A stretch of DNA of 64,000 nucleotides from assembly GCF_958450345.1 (NCBI RefSeq), contig NC_088781.1, positions 44,503,357 through 44,567,356 on the forward strand, written 5' to 3'. The position numbers and the translations under genes were made by a program. Each line of letters opens with the position of its first letter. The first letter of the stretch is position 1. Shown in pieces: positions 12,640-24,644 of the stretch. Under the pieces are notes generated by a model that did no database searches, was not told the DNA's origin, and saw only the letters and a program-made list of their open reading frames with translations. Origin of the DNA: Calliphora vicina (Eukaryota > Arthropoda > Insecta > Diptera > Calliphoridae).

Positions 12640-13450
12640 AGTATAGCCCTTATGGACTTTAGACTTGTCCATAGTCCAGACCTTTCTCTTGTCCATAATA
12701 CAGACTGGAGTATTTTCTATACTGCAGACTATAGTCTTGTATCTAATCTTTAATACAGAATATAGTCTGGACTATAGACATGACTATAGTCTGGACTATA
12801 GACAAGACTATAGTCTGGACTATAGACAAGACTATAGTCTGGACTATAGACAAGACTATAGTCTGGACTATAGACAAGACTATAGTCTGGACTATAGACA
12901 AGACTATAGTCTGGACTATAGACAAGACTATAGTCTGGACTATAGACAAGACTATAGTCTGGACTATAGACAAGACTATAGTCTGGACTATAGACAAGAC
13001 TATAGTCTGGACTATAGACAAGACTATAGTCTGGACTATAGACAAGACTATAGTCTGGACTATAGACAATACTATAGTCTGGACTATAGACAAGACTATA
13101 GTCTGGACTATAGACAAGACTATAGTCTGGACTATAGACAAGACTATAGTCTGGACTATAGACAAGACTATAGTCTGGACTATAGACAAGACTATAGTCT
13201 GGACTATAGACAAGACTATAGTCTGGACTATATACAAGACTAAAGTCTGGACTATAGACAAGACTATAGTCTGGATTATAGACAAGACTATAGTCTGGAC
13301 TATAGACAAGACTATAGTCTGGACTATAGACAAGACTATAGTCTGGACTATAGACAAGACTATAGTCTGGACTAAAGTATATTTCGACTAAAGACAATAT
13401 TATAGAAACAAGCATTAATATAAACAAGATGATAGTCTCGACTAGAGATG
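12640..13450. repeat. 12-bp-module tandem array 2 (CTATAG + TCTGGA / ACAAGA spacers)
   Basis: The core at about 12764-13378 is a nearly uniform 24-base dimer, CTATAGTCTGGA plus CTATAGACAAGA, in roughly 25 copies with only a few point variants (near 13065, 13210-13230 and 13274). Degenerate versions fade out over 12640-12760 and 13380-13450. The uniformity implies recent amplification or homogenisation. Open frames occur on both strands at once and are artefacts of the period. Confidence 0.97.
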
Positions 13451-15363
13451 TGAAACATTAGAAATCAGCTTAATTTGTAGGTATATATTACTTAGCTTTA
13501 ACATAAGCTCTTAAACTTAACAGCAGCATTGATTTTAAAAAACATGTATAATTAATTTTATCCTCAAACCTTGTTTTGATTAATTGCCATAATAATGAAT
13601 TCAAAAGTTCAATCAATTAAATTACCCTGATATTAAAAAGACCTCCATAAATGAATTCAATTTTATTTTATCAATTCATATACACTATTTACCACTCTAC
13701 AATTAGCATTGATTTCCTGATTAACTTCCCAAAAAGTAGCATAATAATCTGAACTAAAGAAGAAAAAAACCATGCCATAAACTATTAAAATGACATTTAT
13801 AAATGCATCATAAATCTCTGCACAAGTAAACCGAAATGAAAAAAAACCAAACAAATCAAATATGTACAATCTGCTTCATAACAACTTCAACAAAATACTT
13901 AAAGCACAATTTAATTGAATTTTCATATCTTTGCTGCAAGATGAACTACTCGTTACGATTCAAACAAAATTTTGGAATACATCATTAGTCATCTTAAATA
14001 TACAATATTTACGTTTTTTTTTTCTCTCTTATTATTTTCATTTTTCTATATAAAGAAAATGTTACACTCGCTTAATGCTGTATACAGCATAGTAGCAAAT
14101 GATGCTGCTGCAAGCATAAAAACGAAACAACACATGGCTGAATGGTTGAATGGCTGGTTTGCTATTTGATGATGGAGTTTCCCTGAAAAGTGTTTTGTGT
14201 GTTCTTAATAAAAAAATAATAATAATTTTTATAAATGATCTTTTTTAGAAAAATGATATAAATGATATTTTTCTTCTTCGTTTGCTTTCATAGTAGAGAG
14301 AGAGAACCACACACACTGCAAAGCATTTAGTTAAATTAAGAATGAAATCATATTTAATTATTTTGACAGCATATTTTGATGAGATTTTCCTGTGTCTCTG
14401 CTTTTGGTTTAATGTTTGTGTTTAATTGGGAGGGGTTCAAACAGTTTCTGGCAACCATTAATTGTAAACAGTTATCATTACTTACAATAACAAAAATCTG
14501 TAATTTTTATTAATGAAAAAAAGAAAAAAAAATCATAAAAAGTAACAATTAAAAGAGAAACACCAGCTGTGTCTCAACTTGCTTAATATTAGATGATTTA
14601 ACTATAAAGACACTTCTGTATGATCCAATTTGACTTTAGAGAAAACTATTTATTATAAGACACATTCACACATCATTTTAATGTTTTTAGATTAGCACTA
14701 GATTGTCAATGGTCTATCATTAGCTGTATGGTTGTATGGTTTAACTATATGGTTCTTGTTACTGTACCCCTATGCATAAGCTATAAGTGTTTGACTTTTA
14801 AAGTGCTGTGTATGGAGTGCATGTGTAAGAGATCTTCTAGGGTTCTTAAAATTTGTTACGCATGTCGCCTCAATGATTGACGAAATTGAGAAGTAGCAGA
14901 ATTCTTAGACAATAATGATTTCTAATTGACGTGCTTGACTGATGTAAAAAGCCTACCAGAGAATAGAAGAAATAAAATTGTTATTGTTCTGGGAAAAAAT
15001 TTTATGCTCTCTAATGTGTTAAATTTAGATTTTGTATAACTAAATTTAGCACTTTAAAAAACTGTAATGACTTTGTTCAATTTCAAGAACCACTATTTAA
15101 CAGTATCTTCTTAATACATTTTATCTTGACATCTAATTACTATTTGCTGTATTTGCAAAGTAATAAGGGTGTCAAAATTACCCACATTATATATGCTTCA
15201 AAAAATAGCACAACATTGTACAAATCATTGATTTGTTTAACATTGAGTTACTCAATTATATCTAATTTTTTCAATGTGAAAATCCAAAACTAGTACACTT
15301 AAAATTTAACCTAATCGAAGAGTGTTCGTAGTCATCAAAAATTAACATAATTATTGCTTACTG
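13451..15363. other. Spacer between arrays 2 and 3
   Basis: AT-rich sequence with a short GA run near 14294-14305. No gene or dispersed repeat is recognised. Confidence 0.5.
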
Positions 15364-17370
15364 TCGAGTGTACAATCTTGATTATAGTCGAGAGTATAAT
15401 CTTGACTATAGTCTTTTCTATAGCTCGGAATATAGTTTTGTCTATAGTCTAGAATACAGTCTAGTCTATAATCGAAACTAAAGTCTTGTCTACTGTCTAT
15501 ACGAGAATATTGTTTTGTCTATAGTCGAAACTATATCCTTGGCTATAGTCTTTTCGAGAATATAGTCTTGTCTATAGTCGAGACTATAGTCTTGTCTATA
15601 GTCGAGACTATAATCTTGTCTATAGTTGAGACTATAATCTTGAACTAAAGTCTTGTCTATAGTCGAGAGTATAGTCTTGTCTATAGTCGAGAGTATAGTC
15701 TTGTCTATAGTCGAGACTATAATATTGTCTATAGTTGGGACTATAATATTGAACTAAAATATTGTCTATAGTCGAGAGTATAGTCTTGTCTATAGTCGAG
15801 AGTATAGTCTTGTCTATAGTCGAGAGTATAGTCTTGTCTATAGTGGAGACTATAATCTTGTCTATAGTTGACAAGATTATAGTCTCGACTATAATGGAGA
15901 CTATAATCTTGTCTATAGTTGACAAGACTATAGTCTCGACTATAGACAAGACTATACTCTCGACTATACTCTCGACTATAGTCTCGACTATAGACAAGAC
16001 TATAGTCTCGACTATAGACAAGACTATAGTCTCGATTATAGACAAGACTATAGTCTCGATTATAGACAAGACTATAGTCTCGACTATAGACAAGACTATA
16101 GTCGAGACTATAGACAAAACTATAGTCGAGACTATAGACAAGACTATAGTCGAGACTATAGACAAGACTATAGTCGAGACTATAGACAAGACTATAGTCG
16201 AGACTATAGACAAAACTATAGTCGAGACTATAGACAAGACTATAGTCGAGACTATAGACAAGACTATAGTCGAGACTATAGACAAGACTATAGTCGAGAC
16301 TATAGACAAGACTATAGTCGAGACTATAGACAAGACTATAGTCGAGACTATAGACAAAACTATAGTCGAGACTATAGACAAGACTATAGTCGAGACAAGA
16401 CTATAGTCGAGACTATAGACAAGACTATAGTCGAGACTATAGACAAGACTATAGTCGAGACTATAGACAAGACTATAGTCGAGACTATAGACAAGACTAA
16501 AGTCTCGCGTATAGACTATAGTCTCGAGACTATAGTCTTGTCTATAGTCTCGACTATAGTCTTGTCTATAGTCTCGACTATAGTCTCGACTATAGTCTTG
16601 TATATAGTGGAGACTATAGTCTTGTCTATAGTCGAGACTATAGTCTTGTCTATAGTCGAGACTATAGTCTTGTCTATAATCGAGACTATAGTCTTGTCTA
16701 TAGTCGAGACTATAGTCTTGTCTATAGTCGAGACTATAGTCTTGTCTATAATCGAGACTATAGTCTTGTCTATAGTCTCGACTATAGTCTTGTGTATAGT
16801 CTCGAATATAGTCTTGTCTATAGTCTCGACTATAGTCTTGTGTATAGTCTCGACTATAGTCTTGTCTATAGTCGAGACTATACTATAGTCGAGACTATAC
16901 TATCAAGACTATACAAGACTATAGTCTCGACTATAGTCTTGTCTATAGTCTCGACTATAGTCTTGTCTATAGTCTCGACTATAGTCTCGACTATAGTCTT
17001 GTATATAGTGGAGACTATAGTCTTGTCTATAGTCGAGTCTATAGTCTTGTCTATAATCGAGACTGTAGTCTTGTCTATAGTCGAGACTATAGTCTTGTCT
17101 ATAGTCGAGACTATAGTCTTGTCTATAGTCGAGACTATAGTCTTGTCTATAATCGAGACTATAGTCTTGTCTATAGTCTCGACTATAGTCTTGTCTATAA
17201 TCCAGACTATAGTCTTGTCTATAGTCTCGACTATAGTCTTGTATAGTCTTGAGACTATAGTCTTGAGACTATATATTCTCGACTATAGTCTCGACTATAG
17301 TCTTGTCTATAGTCGAGACTATAGTCTTGTTTATAGTCGAGACTATAGAATTGTCTATGGTCTCTATTGT
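15364..17370. repeat. 12-bp-module tandem array 3 (CTATAG + TCGAGA/TCTCGA and ACAAGA/TCTTGT spacers), inversion mosaic
   Basis: About 2 kb of the same 12-base module, with spacers TCGAGA and ACAAGA and their reverse complements. Orientation changes along the array. About 15364-15865 pairs TCTTGT with TCGAGA. About 15930-16095 pairs ACAAGA with TCTCGA, the exact reverse complement. About 16096-16497 pairs ACAAGA with TCGAGA. After a junction near 16498-16530 the TCTTGT-containing forms return. Junctions contain hairpins such as TAATCTTGTC...GACAAGATTA near 15850-15880. Open frames on both strands are artefacts. Confidence 0.95.
16531..17275. repeat. ~401-bp higher-order duplication inside array 3
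   Basis: The ordered block (TCTTGT/TCTCGA units, a marker TATATAGTGG, TCTTGT/TCGAGA units, then TCTTGT/TCTCGA units) occurs twice. The marker lies at 16601 and again at 17002, an offset of 401 bases. That is not a multiple of 12, so the junction near 16866-16920 broke the module phase. Confidence 0.75.
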
Positions 17371-18600
17371 CCAATTTTCTGCAGCCTTACATTTGAAATA
17401 TGAATTTGTTAATATTTTTTACTACTTTCTGTTTAACATTATTTATTCATTAATTTATTTTTTTTGTTTCAGAAACGTCCACATTAATTTATCACTACCA
17501 TAATTAAAGCATTCCAAATTCTTATTAAAAATTATGAATATTTAACAAACATAAATTTTCCCAGCAACAACTCTAATGGAATTTCTATGGGTTTTTATTT
17601 AAATAGCATTTGTTTCTCAGTATTTTATGACAAAAATAAATTTAAAACTTTTACTTGTGTAAAAAAAAAGAAAATAATAATGAAAAATCTCTATAAAATA
17701 AACATTATTTGAAATGAAAACACCCAATTTTTTTTCCAACTTTTTCCAATGACAAACGATAATTACCATTTTTTAATGTGGTAAAGTTATTAGAAGCTGG
17801 TCTCACAAAAAAAATAAAATTAACATTCATTTCAAAAATTATGAGCACAATTTTCAAATCCAACTTTTAGTGTTTGTTTATACAGTTTTTTATCTGACCA
17901 GTAGCATTATAAACTCATAAATTTTCTTGTAACAAATAGAACAACAAGCTGGACAAAAACGCATACAAAAAGTATAGAATAATAAATATAATACTTAATA
18001 GTTGTTATACATTTAACATTAACAAAGAATAAAAATCATGGACACACAAAACAAAGAAGTTTTCCAACTCGCATACATATATTAATGGTTTTATTTCCAA
18101 GCCCAGCAAAATATAGAATTTTAAAGAAAATATCAAGGTTAGCTCAGAATAATGAACTATAGTTATAAAGAGAAAATATTTTGGATCTTTAAAATAAATT
18201 AAGCGTTCTAAGAATCCTTTTGAAAATCTCTCAAACATTTTGCTGGGTTTTGTGTACATTTTATATTTTTTTAATTCCATGTCTAGTGCTACTTATTGTT
18301 CATACAAATCTTTTTTGTTGTTAATACAATTTTTTTCTTTAAAAAAAGGAAAAAAAACACATCTGAAAAAATAGCTTTTTATGTTGGGTGTTAAATGTTG
18401 ATACAAAATTCTGTAATTAGCTAAAATGTCACGTATTTGTTGTTAGATTTGGCTTTTATTTTTCTTAGTCTGTACAACAGTTTTTGTTTTGAGTTGTTGT
18501 TTCTACAACTTTTTTGTGTTGTGTTAAAAACTCATAAATATTAAAATAATCATAATAATGTATTTTTAAAATAGTTTTTATTTTAATGTTAAATAAATTT
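17371..18600. other. AT-rich stretch upstream of the candidate micro-exon
   Basis: No repeat family or gene is recognised. The sequence is compatible with intron. Confidence 0.45.
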
Positions 18601-18625
18601 TATTCTTATTTTTATTTCTTTGCAG

Positions 18626-18673
18626 GTATGTGAAATTTATGAAGATGTTTGATGGCATAGAAATTTACAAAGA
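18626..18673 (+). CDS. Candidate 48-bp micro-exon of an unidentified host gene
   Basis: A strong acceptor (pyrimidine-rich run ending TATTTCTTTGCAG at 18625) is followed 48 bases later by a near-consensus donor, GTAAGTG at 18674. Only one frame is open through the interval and it reads YVKFMKMFDGIEIYK. The other two frames stop. The exon length is a multiple of three, so inclusion or skipping would keep the frame (phase 2 at both ends). It is not repetitive. I do not recognise the protein. A 48-base open frame can arise by chance, so the call rests on the paired splice signals and the compositionally unusual peptide. If real, it would place the window inside a very long intron-rich gene on the + strand. 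Confidence 0.35.
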
Positions 18674-18825
18674 GTAAGTGTTTTTGTTGGTGAGGTAAAT
18701 AATAAACGTTTTTGAAAACAGAAGCAAAATGTTATATTTAAATATGCTATTTAAACAGAAGCAGTATTTTGTACTTAAAAATAAATGGCTGCAAATTACT
18801 CATTTAGTAGTCAAATTTTATATTT

Positions 18826-21260
18826 TATAGCAAAAATGTAGTTCAGAAAATGGAATCTACCAAAAAAAGTACTAAATTCCAAAATTTTTAAAAAAGTAGT
18901 AGAAATACTACTTTTTTAAAAGTTGCTAAAAATTATATTTTCAAAATCATTTAATCGTATTAAATATATTATATAAACAATTTTAAATTTTTTACTACTA
19001 TTTTTTAAAATTAGTAACTCATTGATTTTGAAAATTATTTGATAAAAAATAAATTCTACTAAAAATTTAAAATTTTTTAATATGAAGTAGTAACATATAA
19101 CTACTTTATATTAAAAAATAAATTATGTACTAATTTTAAAAAATAGTAGTAAAAAATTAAATTATTTTTGTAAAAATGTATACTATTTCCACGCCATTTC
19201 CATTTAAAGCACAAATAAAACATATTCCATATAAAAAAGTAGTGAATTCAAAACTTTTTTAAAAAAGTAGTATTTCTACTACTATTTCGAAATTTAAAAT
19301 TAAATATGTTTAAAGAATCATGCCAAAATATTTTTGTTATGGATTTGTTAAAATTTACTATTTTGTGTAAAAAAGTAGTAAATTTACTAGATTTTCTTAA
19401 ATAGTATAAAAAAATAATATTTTCTTAAGATTTAACTTTTGGTATATCTTTAGAAATATTAAATGAAATTCATTACATTCATTATACAAAAAGTAGTATT
19501 TCTACTACTATTTTGAAATTTAAAAATAGATATGTTTTTAGAATCACTCAATCATGCCAAAATAATTTTCTTATGGATTTGTTAAAATTGACTTTTTTGT
19601 GAATAATAGTAGTAACTAAATTACTACTATTGTAGAAAATTTATATAAAAAATACTACATATTTTCTTTTAATTTTAATTTTTATAAAACACATAAGAAA
19701 GTAATGAATTCAAAACTTTTTTTAAAATGTAGTATTTTGTACTACTATTTCGAAATTGAAATATAAACATGTTTTTGATATCAGTGTTAGATATTAAATA
19801 AATATTATTAAAAATTTTACATATTTTACTACTCTTTGTAATAAAAGTAGTAAATTTATTAAATTTTCTGAAATAGAATAAAATAAATAAGATTTACTTG
19901 AGTTTTATGCTTTAGAAATATTTAATGAATTCTTGAAATTGAAGTATTTCTACTACTATTTTGAAATTTAAAAATAAATATGTTTTTAGAATCACCTTAT
20001 CATGCCAATTTAATTGTATTATGGATTTGTTAAAATTTAGTATATTGTGTAAAAATTGTGAAAAATTTTTATAAAAAATATCATTTTCATTTAAGTTTAA
20101 TTTTTATAAAACATATTCCATACAAAGTACTGAATTTATAATTATTTTTTAAAGGTAGTATTTCTACTACTATTTAAACTATTTGAAATTTTGAAAAAAA
20201 AAATATTTTTGATATTACTATTTTAATGTCAATAAATTCTATTAAAATATTTTTCAAAATTTACTACTTTTTCATAAATAGTAGTAACTAATTTAATACT
20301 GTTGTGGAAATTTTATATAAAAAATATAATTTTCAATTAAGTTTAATTTTATAAAACATATTTCATGCAAAAAAGTAATGAATTCATATTTTTTTTTAAA
20401 AGAGTAGTATATCTACAGCTATTTAAACTTTTTAAAATTTGGAAAAATAAAGATATTTTTGAAATCACCATTCCATTGTCAATAAATTCTATTAAAATAT
20501 TTTTCAAAATTTACTACTTTTTCATAAAAAGTAGTAGCTAATCTACTAATTTTTGTAAAAATTTTATCGAAAATACAATTTTCTAATATGCTATATTTTT
20601 GTAATTCGATGCCATACAAAAAAATAATGAATTCATAAACTTTTTTAAAAAAGTAGTATTTCTACTACTATTTAAAATTTTGAAAAATAAAGTTAGTTTT
20701 GTAATCACTTTTTCAATGTCAAGAAATTCTATTAAAATATTTTTAAAAATTTACTACTTTTTCACAAAAAATAGTAGCTAATTTACTAATTTTTGTAAAA
20801 CTTTTATTAAAAATAAAATTTTCTTATATGCTAGAATGTGGTAAATCGTATGCTTTAGAAAAATTTAATGAATTCCTAATATTTTTAAAAAGTAGTATAT
20901 CTACTACTATTTTGAAATATAAAAATAAATATGTTTTTAGAATCACTGTATCATGCAAAATTAACTGTATTGTAAATTTTTTTAAAATTTACTATTTTTT
21001 TGGAAAAAAGTAGTAACTAATTTAATACTGTTGTGGAAAAAGTATATAAAAATACGATTTCCTTTTAAGTTATATTTTAGTAAATTATATTCCATACAAA
21101 ATAGTGATGAATTCCAATATTTTTTAAAAAAGTAGTATTTCTACTACTTTTTTAAAATTAAAAAATAAACGTGTTTTTGAAGTCACTGTTTTACGGAATA
21201 AATTTTTTTATAATTTCCAAAATTTTCTTAGAAAGTAGTAACTTTTTGTGGATTGTTTAT
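18826..21260. repeat. Satellite-like tandem array, ~210-250-bp monomer
   Basis: A monomer with the internal inverted repeat AGTAGTATTTCTACTACT recurs at about 19266, 19492, 19728, 19942, 20155, 20403, 20652, 20891 and 21131, giving intervals of 213-249 bases. Each copy also has a TACTACTTTTT...AAAAGTAGTAACTAATTTACTA block and a GAATTC-like box ahead of the hairpin. A further copy near 18890 reads in the inverted form (AGTAGTAGAAATACTACT). Copies are moderately diverged, and there is no coding frame. Confidence 0.9.
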
Positions 21261-21600
21261 AAAAAATACCATTTATTTGAATTTAAATTTTTGGTGTATT
21301 CATTTTTTTTAAATAAAAATACTAAATCCTAACCAATTTATTTTTTTTCGATTACAATTCAATCCTTCTTGTTTTAACAAATCAAAACCTCTGTCTTTAA
21401 TTAAAGCTTTCTAAGGCTCATATCCACCGCAATTAAAACTTTACAAAGCTGATTTCACACTATTGTCACACCTTGCACACAATACTCACGTTTAAAACTC
21501 AACACTCAATACAAAGTAGAGAAAAAAAAACCGGGACACTAAAAAATATCATTGACACTTTTGCTGTTACTTTGAGTATAAAAATCCGCAACACACTATA

Positions 21601-21782
21601 AAGCTGCGTTTACACTGTGAACATGAGTTTCATTCATAGGCGTTTGGAACAAATATTTATTAAATTAAATACATTTAAATTAAAAAAAAGAGATCATTAT
21701 ATTGTTGGTTCTTTCCAAAAGTCCTGTATGATCAAATAAACATTTCCCGATAATATAGCCTACAATGTGAACATAGCTTGAA
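21601..21782. mobile_element. Possible short MITE with imperfect TIRs
   Basis: The left edge AAGCTGCGTTTACACTGTGA and the reverse complement of the right edge (AAGCTATGTTCACATTGTAG) are similar over about 20 bases, enclosing about 180 bases. No second copy is seen in the window, so this is tentative. Confidence 0.3.
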
Positions 21783-23060
21783 TTGCAAAAAAAAATAGTA
21801 GTACAAAACAAAAGCTAAAGCAATTAGTGTCAGTGTGGTTGGTGCAAAAAAACAAAAAGTTAACAAAACAAAAAGGATTTGTTTTATTTTTGTTCCCTCC
21901 ATTTAAAACTACACTCGAATTCAAATGATCACAAACAGAATGTCATGCAAATGCCTGCCAGTAACTGAATGAAACAAAGAAAACAAATGAAATAACAGAC
22001 CGGAAACCTTTAAAAGGAAATAAAAGCTTAAAACAAGGATTTGTAAATGATGATTTTTTTTTTCAGTTTGAAGTACAAGTTGTTGTCACTGTAAAGGTAT
22101 TCAGAATACCAAACAAACAAAAAATGGTGAGAAAAATTGATAAATATCAGCTGAAGTTAAAACTTAAGAGAGGGGGGATTTTCTGAGTTTTTTGCTCAAT
22201 AAAAAAAACTACAACTAAAGTTATAGGATATGGCTGTTGTAAAACCCTTTTGTAATCACAGTTTTATTGATTTAGCTTAGTTTTTTTGTTTTGTTTTACA
22301 GTTTTTCTTTTACATGAAAAGAGAGAGATTTTATGAAGAGTCGTTTTTAGTGGCTTAAGTTTCTTTTTTTATCATTTTTATAGTGGTTAAAACTTGTGAT
22401 GACTGCAACCAACTTTAAATTTTCATGTCAATGATTCAAAAAATAAAATGAAATAAAATGGAATAAATTCAATACACATAAAAAACAATTTTTTTCATTT
22501 ACAGATTTTTATTTTATAATTGATTGCTCTGAAATTGATTGATGATGGGGTTTTCTAGTTTTGTCAAAAGGAAAAAATATGGTTTTATTTTATGTTAAAC
22601 CAAAAGAGCTAGAAAGAGAGCCAGCTACTGTTGTTTATATGTATATAAGTATGTTTCAGTTTTATTATTTTATTATACTGTATGTATATCACTTGGCAAT
22701 TTATTTTTATTAAAAATATATAGAGTACATTTATTCCAGCAATTTGTTATATATGACATGACAAATTACTGCAGAAAAAAATTTTATATTGGGAAGAAAA
22801 TAAAAAACAACGATTTTCTTTTACCACCAAAAAACACACAACAAATTGCTTAAATAAAACCTTGTTTGTTTGTTTTAAGGGGGGTTTTTGAAGTCACTGG
22901 TGATACTGGTATTCAAAAATAATTTCTGAAATTTAATATATTAAATGGGGATATATTTTACATATCTATCAAAGCTTGTTAAATGATGTATCATTTAGCT
23001 GTAAAGTTTAAGTATTATTTTATGTCTCAAACAGTAAACCACATATAAAACGAAATAAAA
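21783..23060. other. AT-rich stretch without recognised feature
   Basis: Homopolymer-rich, non-coding. No repeat is recognised until the family A end fragment at 23061. Confidence 0.5.
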
Positions 23061-23096
23061 ATAATACCCTCCCCACTATGGTGGTGTAGGGTATAA
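23061..23096 (-). mobile_element. Solo 5' end of a family A repeat
   Basis: Only the terminal ~36 bases of family A are present: AATACCCTCCCCACTATGGT followed by GGTGTAGGGTATA. This end is itself an imperfect hairpin (ACCCT...AGGGT). No body or 3' stem-loop adjoins it. Confidence 0.75.
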
Positions 23097-23100
23097 TAAA

Positions 23101-23225
23101 TTCCCCAGCAAAAATTTGGTCTTAACTTGCAATTACTGAATAACATAAGTTTTAATGACTGCTATTTACCATATGTATTACTTAGAAGTAGTCTAGTAAT
23201 GAGTTATTTATAATTTGATATAAAG
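23101..23225 (+). mobile_element. Fragment of the CCCAGCAAAAA MITE family
   Basis: It starts CCCCAGCAAAAATTTGG and shares the TTACTTAGAAGT segment and general order with the element at 58908-59198. It lacks the opposite end. It lies immediately next to the family A end fragment. Confidence 0.5.
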
Positions 23226-23269
23226 AGTGTACAAAAATTAGTACAAGATTTGAAATTTCCGCCATTTGT

Positions 23270-23695
23270 GCAGTAAAGTGTTTCCAAGCCTTTACTGAAA
23301 TGAAAATTTGTCGACCACAGTTTAAGCAAAATAATTCTAATCGATGAAGCATATTTTACCTTGATAGCTTCATTTATTGCTAAAATTGCTGTATGTAACC
23401 GCCAAAAAAGAAACTCATCCAGAACCTATCACTGTTTGGTACAGATTTTGAACTGGAGTCATCATTGGTCCACACTTTTTCGGAAATAAGACGGATGAAT
23501 CAGTGACTTTTACTGGTAATTGAGTTTTTTCTGCCTAAATTGGATAATTTTGATGTGGACGACATATGGGTGCCACAGACTGCCCCTGAAACCATTAAAT
23601 TACTGCATTAGACACATGCTCGAATACTCCACTGGTCGTGTAACTGCTCTCTAGGTGTGAAAATTTAACCTGTAAATCGTGTGATTTAACACCAC
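23270..23695 (+). pseudogene. DDE transposase remnant (DDE_3-like)
   Basis: Plus-strand reading across several frames gives, in order: IDEAYF at about 23342 (first catalytic D segment), GVIIGPHFFGNKTDESVTFTG at 23457-23520, LPKLDNFDVDDIWVPQTAPET at 23537-23600 (second catalytic D region; the usual WFQQDGAT is altered), and NLTCKSCDLTP at 23667-23695. This matches the motif order of DDE_3-like insect transposases. Multiple frameshifts and stops make it dead. It ends at SCDLTP, where element E begins. Confidence 0.6.
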
Positions 23696-24042
23696 ACGGT
23701 GTGGCAGAATCAAAATTTTTTGGAAATAAGTCTGACATATCGAAACGGCAAATTCGATGTGGTAAATTTTAATTTTACCTATTAAATTTTTAATTTTACC
23801 TATGGTTAGACAAGGAGTAAAAGAGTCATTAAAACATTAAACCCTACAAATGCTCTAGGGGCGGCGCTATGAAGTCTTAAAGTAGGGTACCCTCGACATT
23901 TTTAAACATGTGCTATTTTTTTGTTTCCCATCCAATTTTAAAGACTTTTATATTTTTGGAAAGGCGAGTTCTTCTCTTATAATTTCCGAATTATAAACAT
24001 TTGAAAATTGAAATTTTAAAATTTTGGCATACCCTTTTTAAA

Positions 24043-24544
24043 ACAAGTAAGAAAGTATGGTCGGTCAAGCCCGACCATATAATACCCTACACTAAGTAAA
24101 AGAGTAAAAACATTTTTCTTTTAAAATTTCAATAATTTGTATTTTTGAGTGATTTTCGGAATTTGTGGAGATACATTTATAAATTAAACATTTATGACCC
24201 ATAAAGTCCAATTTCGGAAGGACATTTGTATGGGGACTAGGTGAAATAATGGACCGATTTCAGCCAGTTTCAACAGGCTTGGTCCTTGGGCCGAAAAAAT
24301 AATATGTACCAAATTTGAGCGAAATATCTTCAAAATTGCGATCTGTACTCTGCGCACAAGGTTTACATGGACAGCCAGCCAGCCAGCCGACCAGACGGAG
24401 GGACAGACATCGTTTAATCGACTCAGAAAGTGATTCTAAGTCGATCGGTATACTTTAAGGTGGGTGTTAGACTAATATTTTTGGGCGTTACAAACATCTG
24501 CACAAACCCATAATACCCTCCCCACTATGGTGGTGCAGGGTATA
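24043..24544 (-). mobile_element. Family A repeat, copy 3 (internally deleted)
   Basis: Both ends are intact: ACAAGTAAGAAAG plus the GGTCGG...CCGACC stem-loop, and GGTGGTGCAGGGTATA. About 240 bases are missing, with GATTTTCGGA joining directly to ATTTGTGGAG, so two of the three internal units are gone. The flanking E sequence reads through as ...TTTTTAAA / AATATCGG..., implying insertion at an A-run with no long target duplication. Confidence 0.85.
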
Positions 24545-24644
24545 AATATCGGTCGTACTTTTGCAGCGAATGGACTCGATTTTTTTTGTTAGTTAGACAA
24601 CTAAATTACCAATAATATACAAACGATTTCAGATCACTATCTAT

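Noticed and set aside
12665..13427. Long open frames of about 190-225 codons on both strands with repetitive translations
   Set aside because: They lie in a 12-base tandem array. A period divisible by three keeps any stop-free frame open on both strands, and several overlap in full. There is no start context, no composition shift and no neighbours.
9385..17370. Regularly spaced short repeats resembling a CRISPR layout
   Set aside because: The spacers are 6 bases and only two to four kinds, not unique, and the context is a fly genome.
15632..17403. Open frames of 116-249 codons in array 3
   Set aside because: Same artefact as in array 2. Frames overlap on opposite strands and change wherever the spacers flip.
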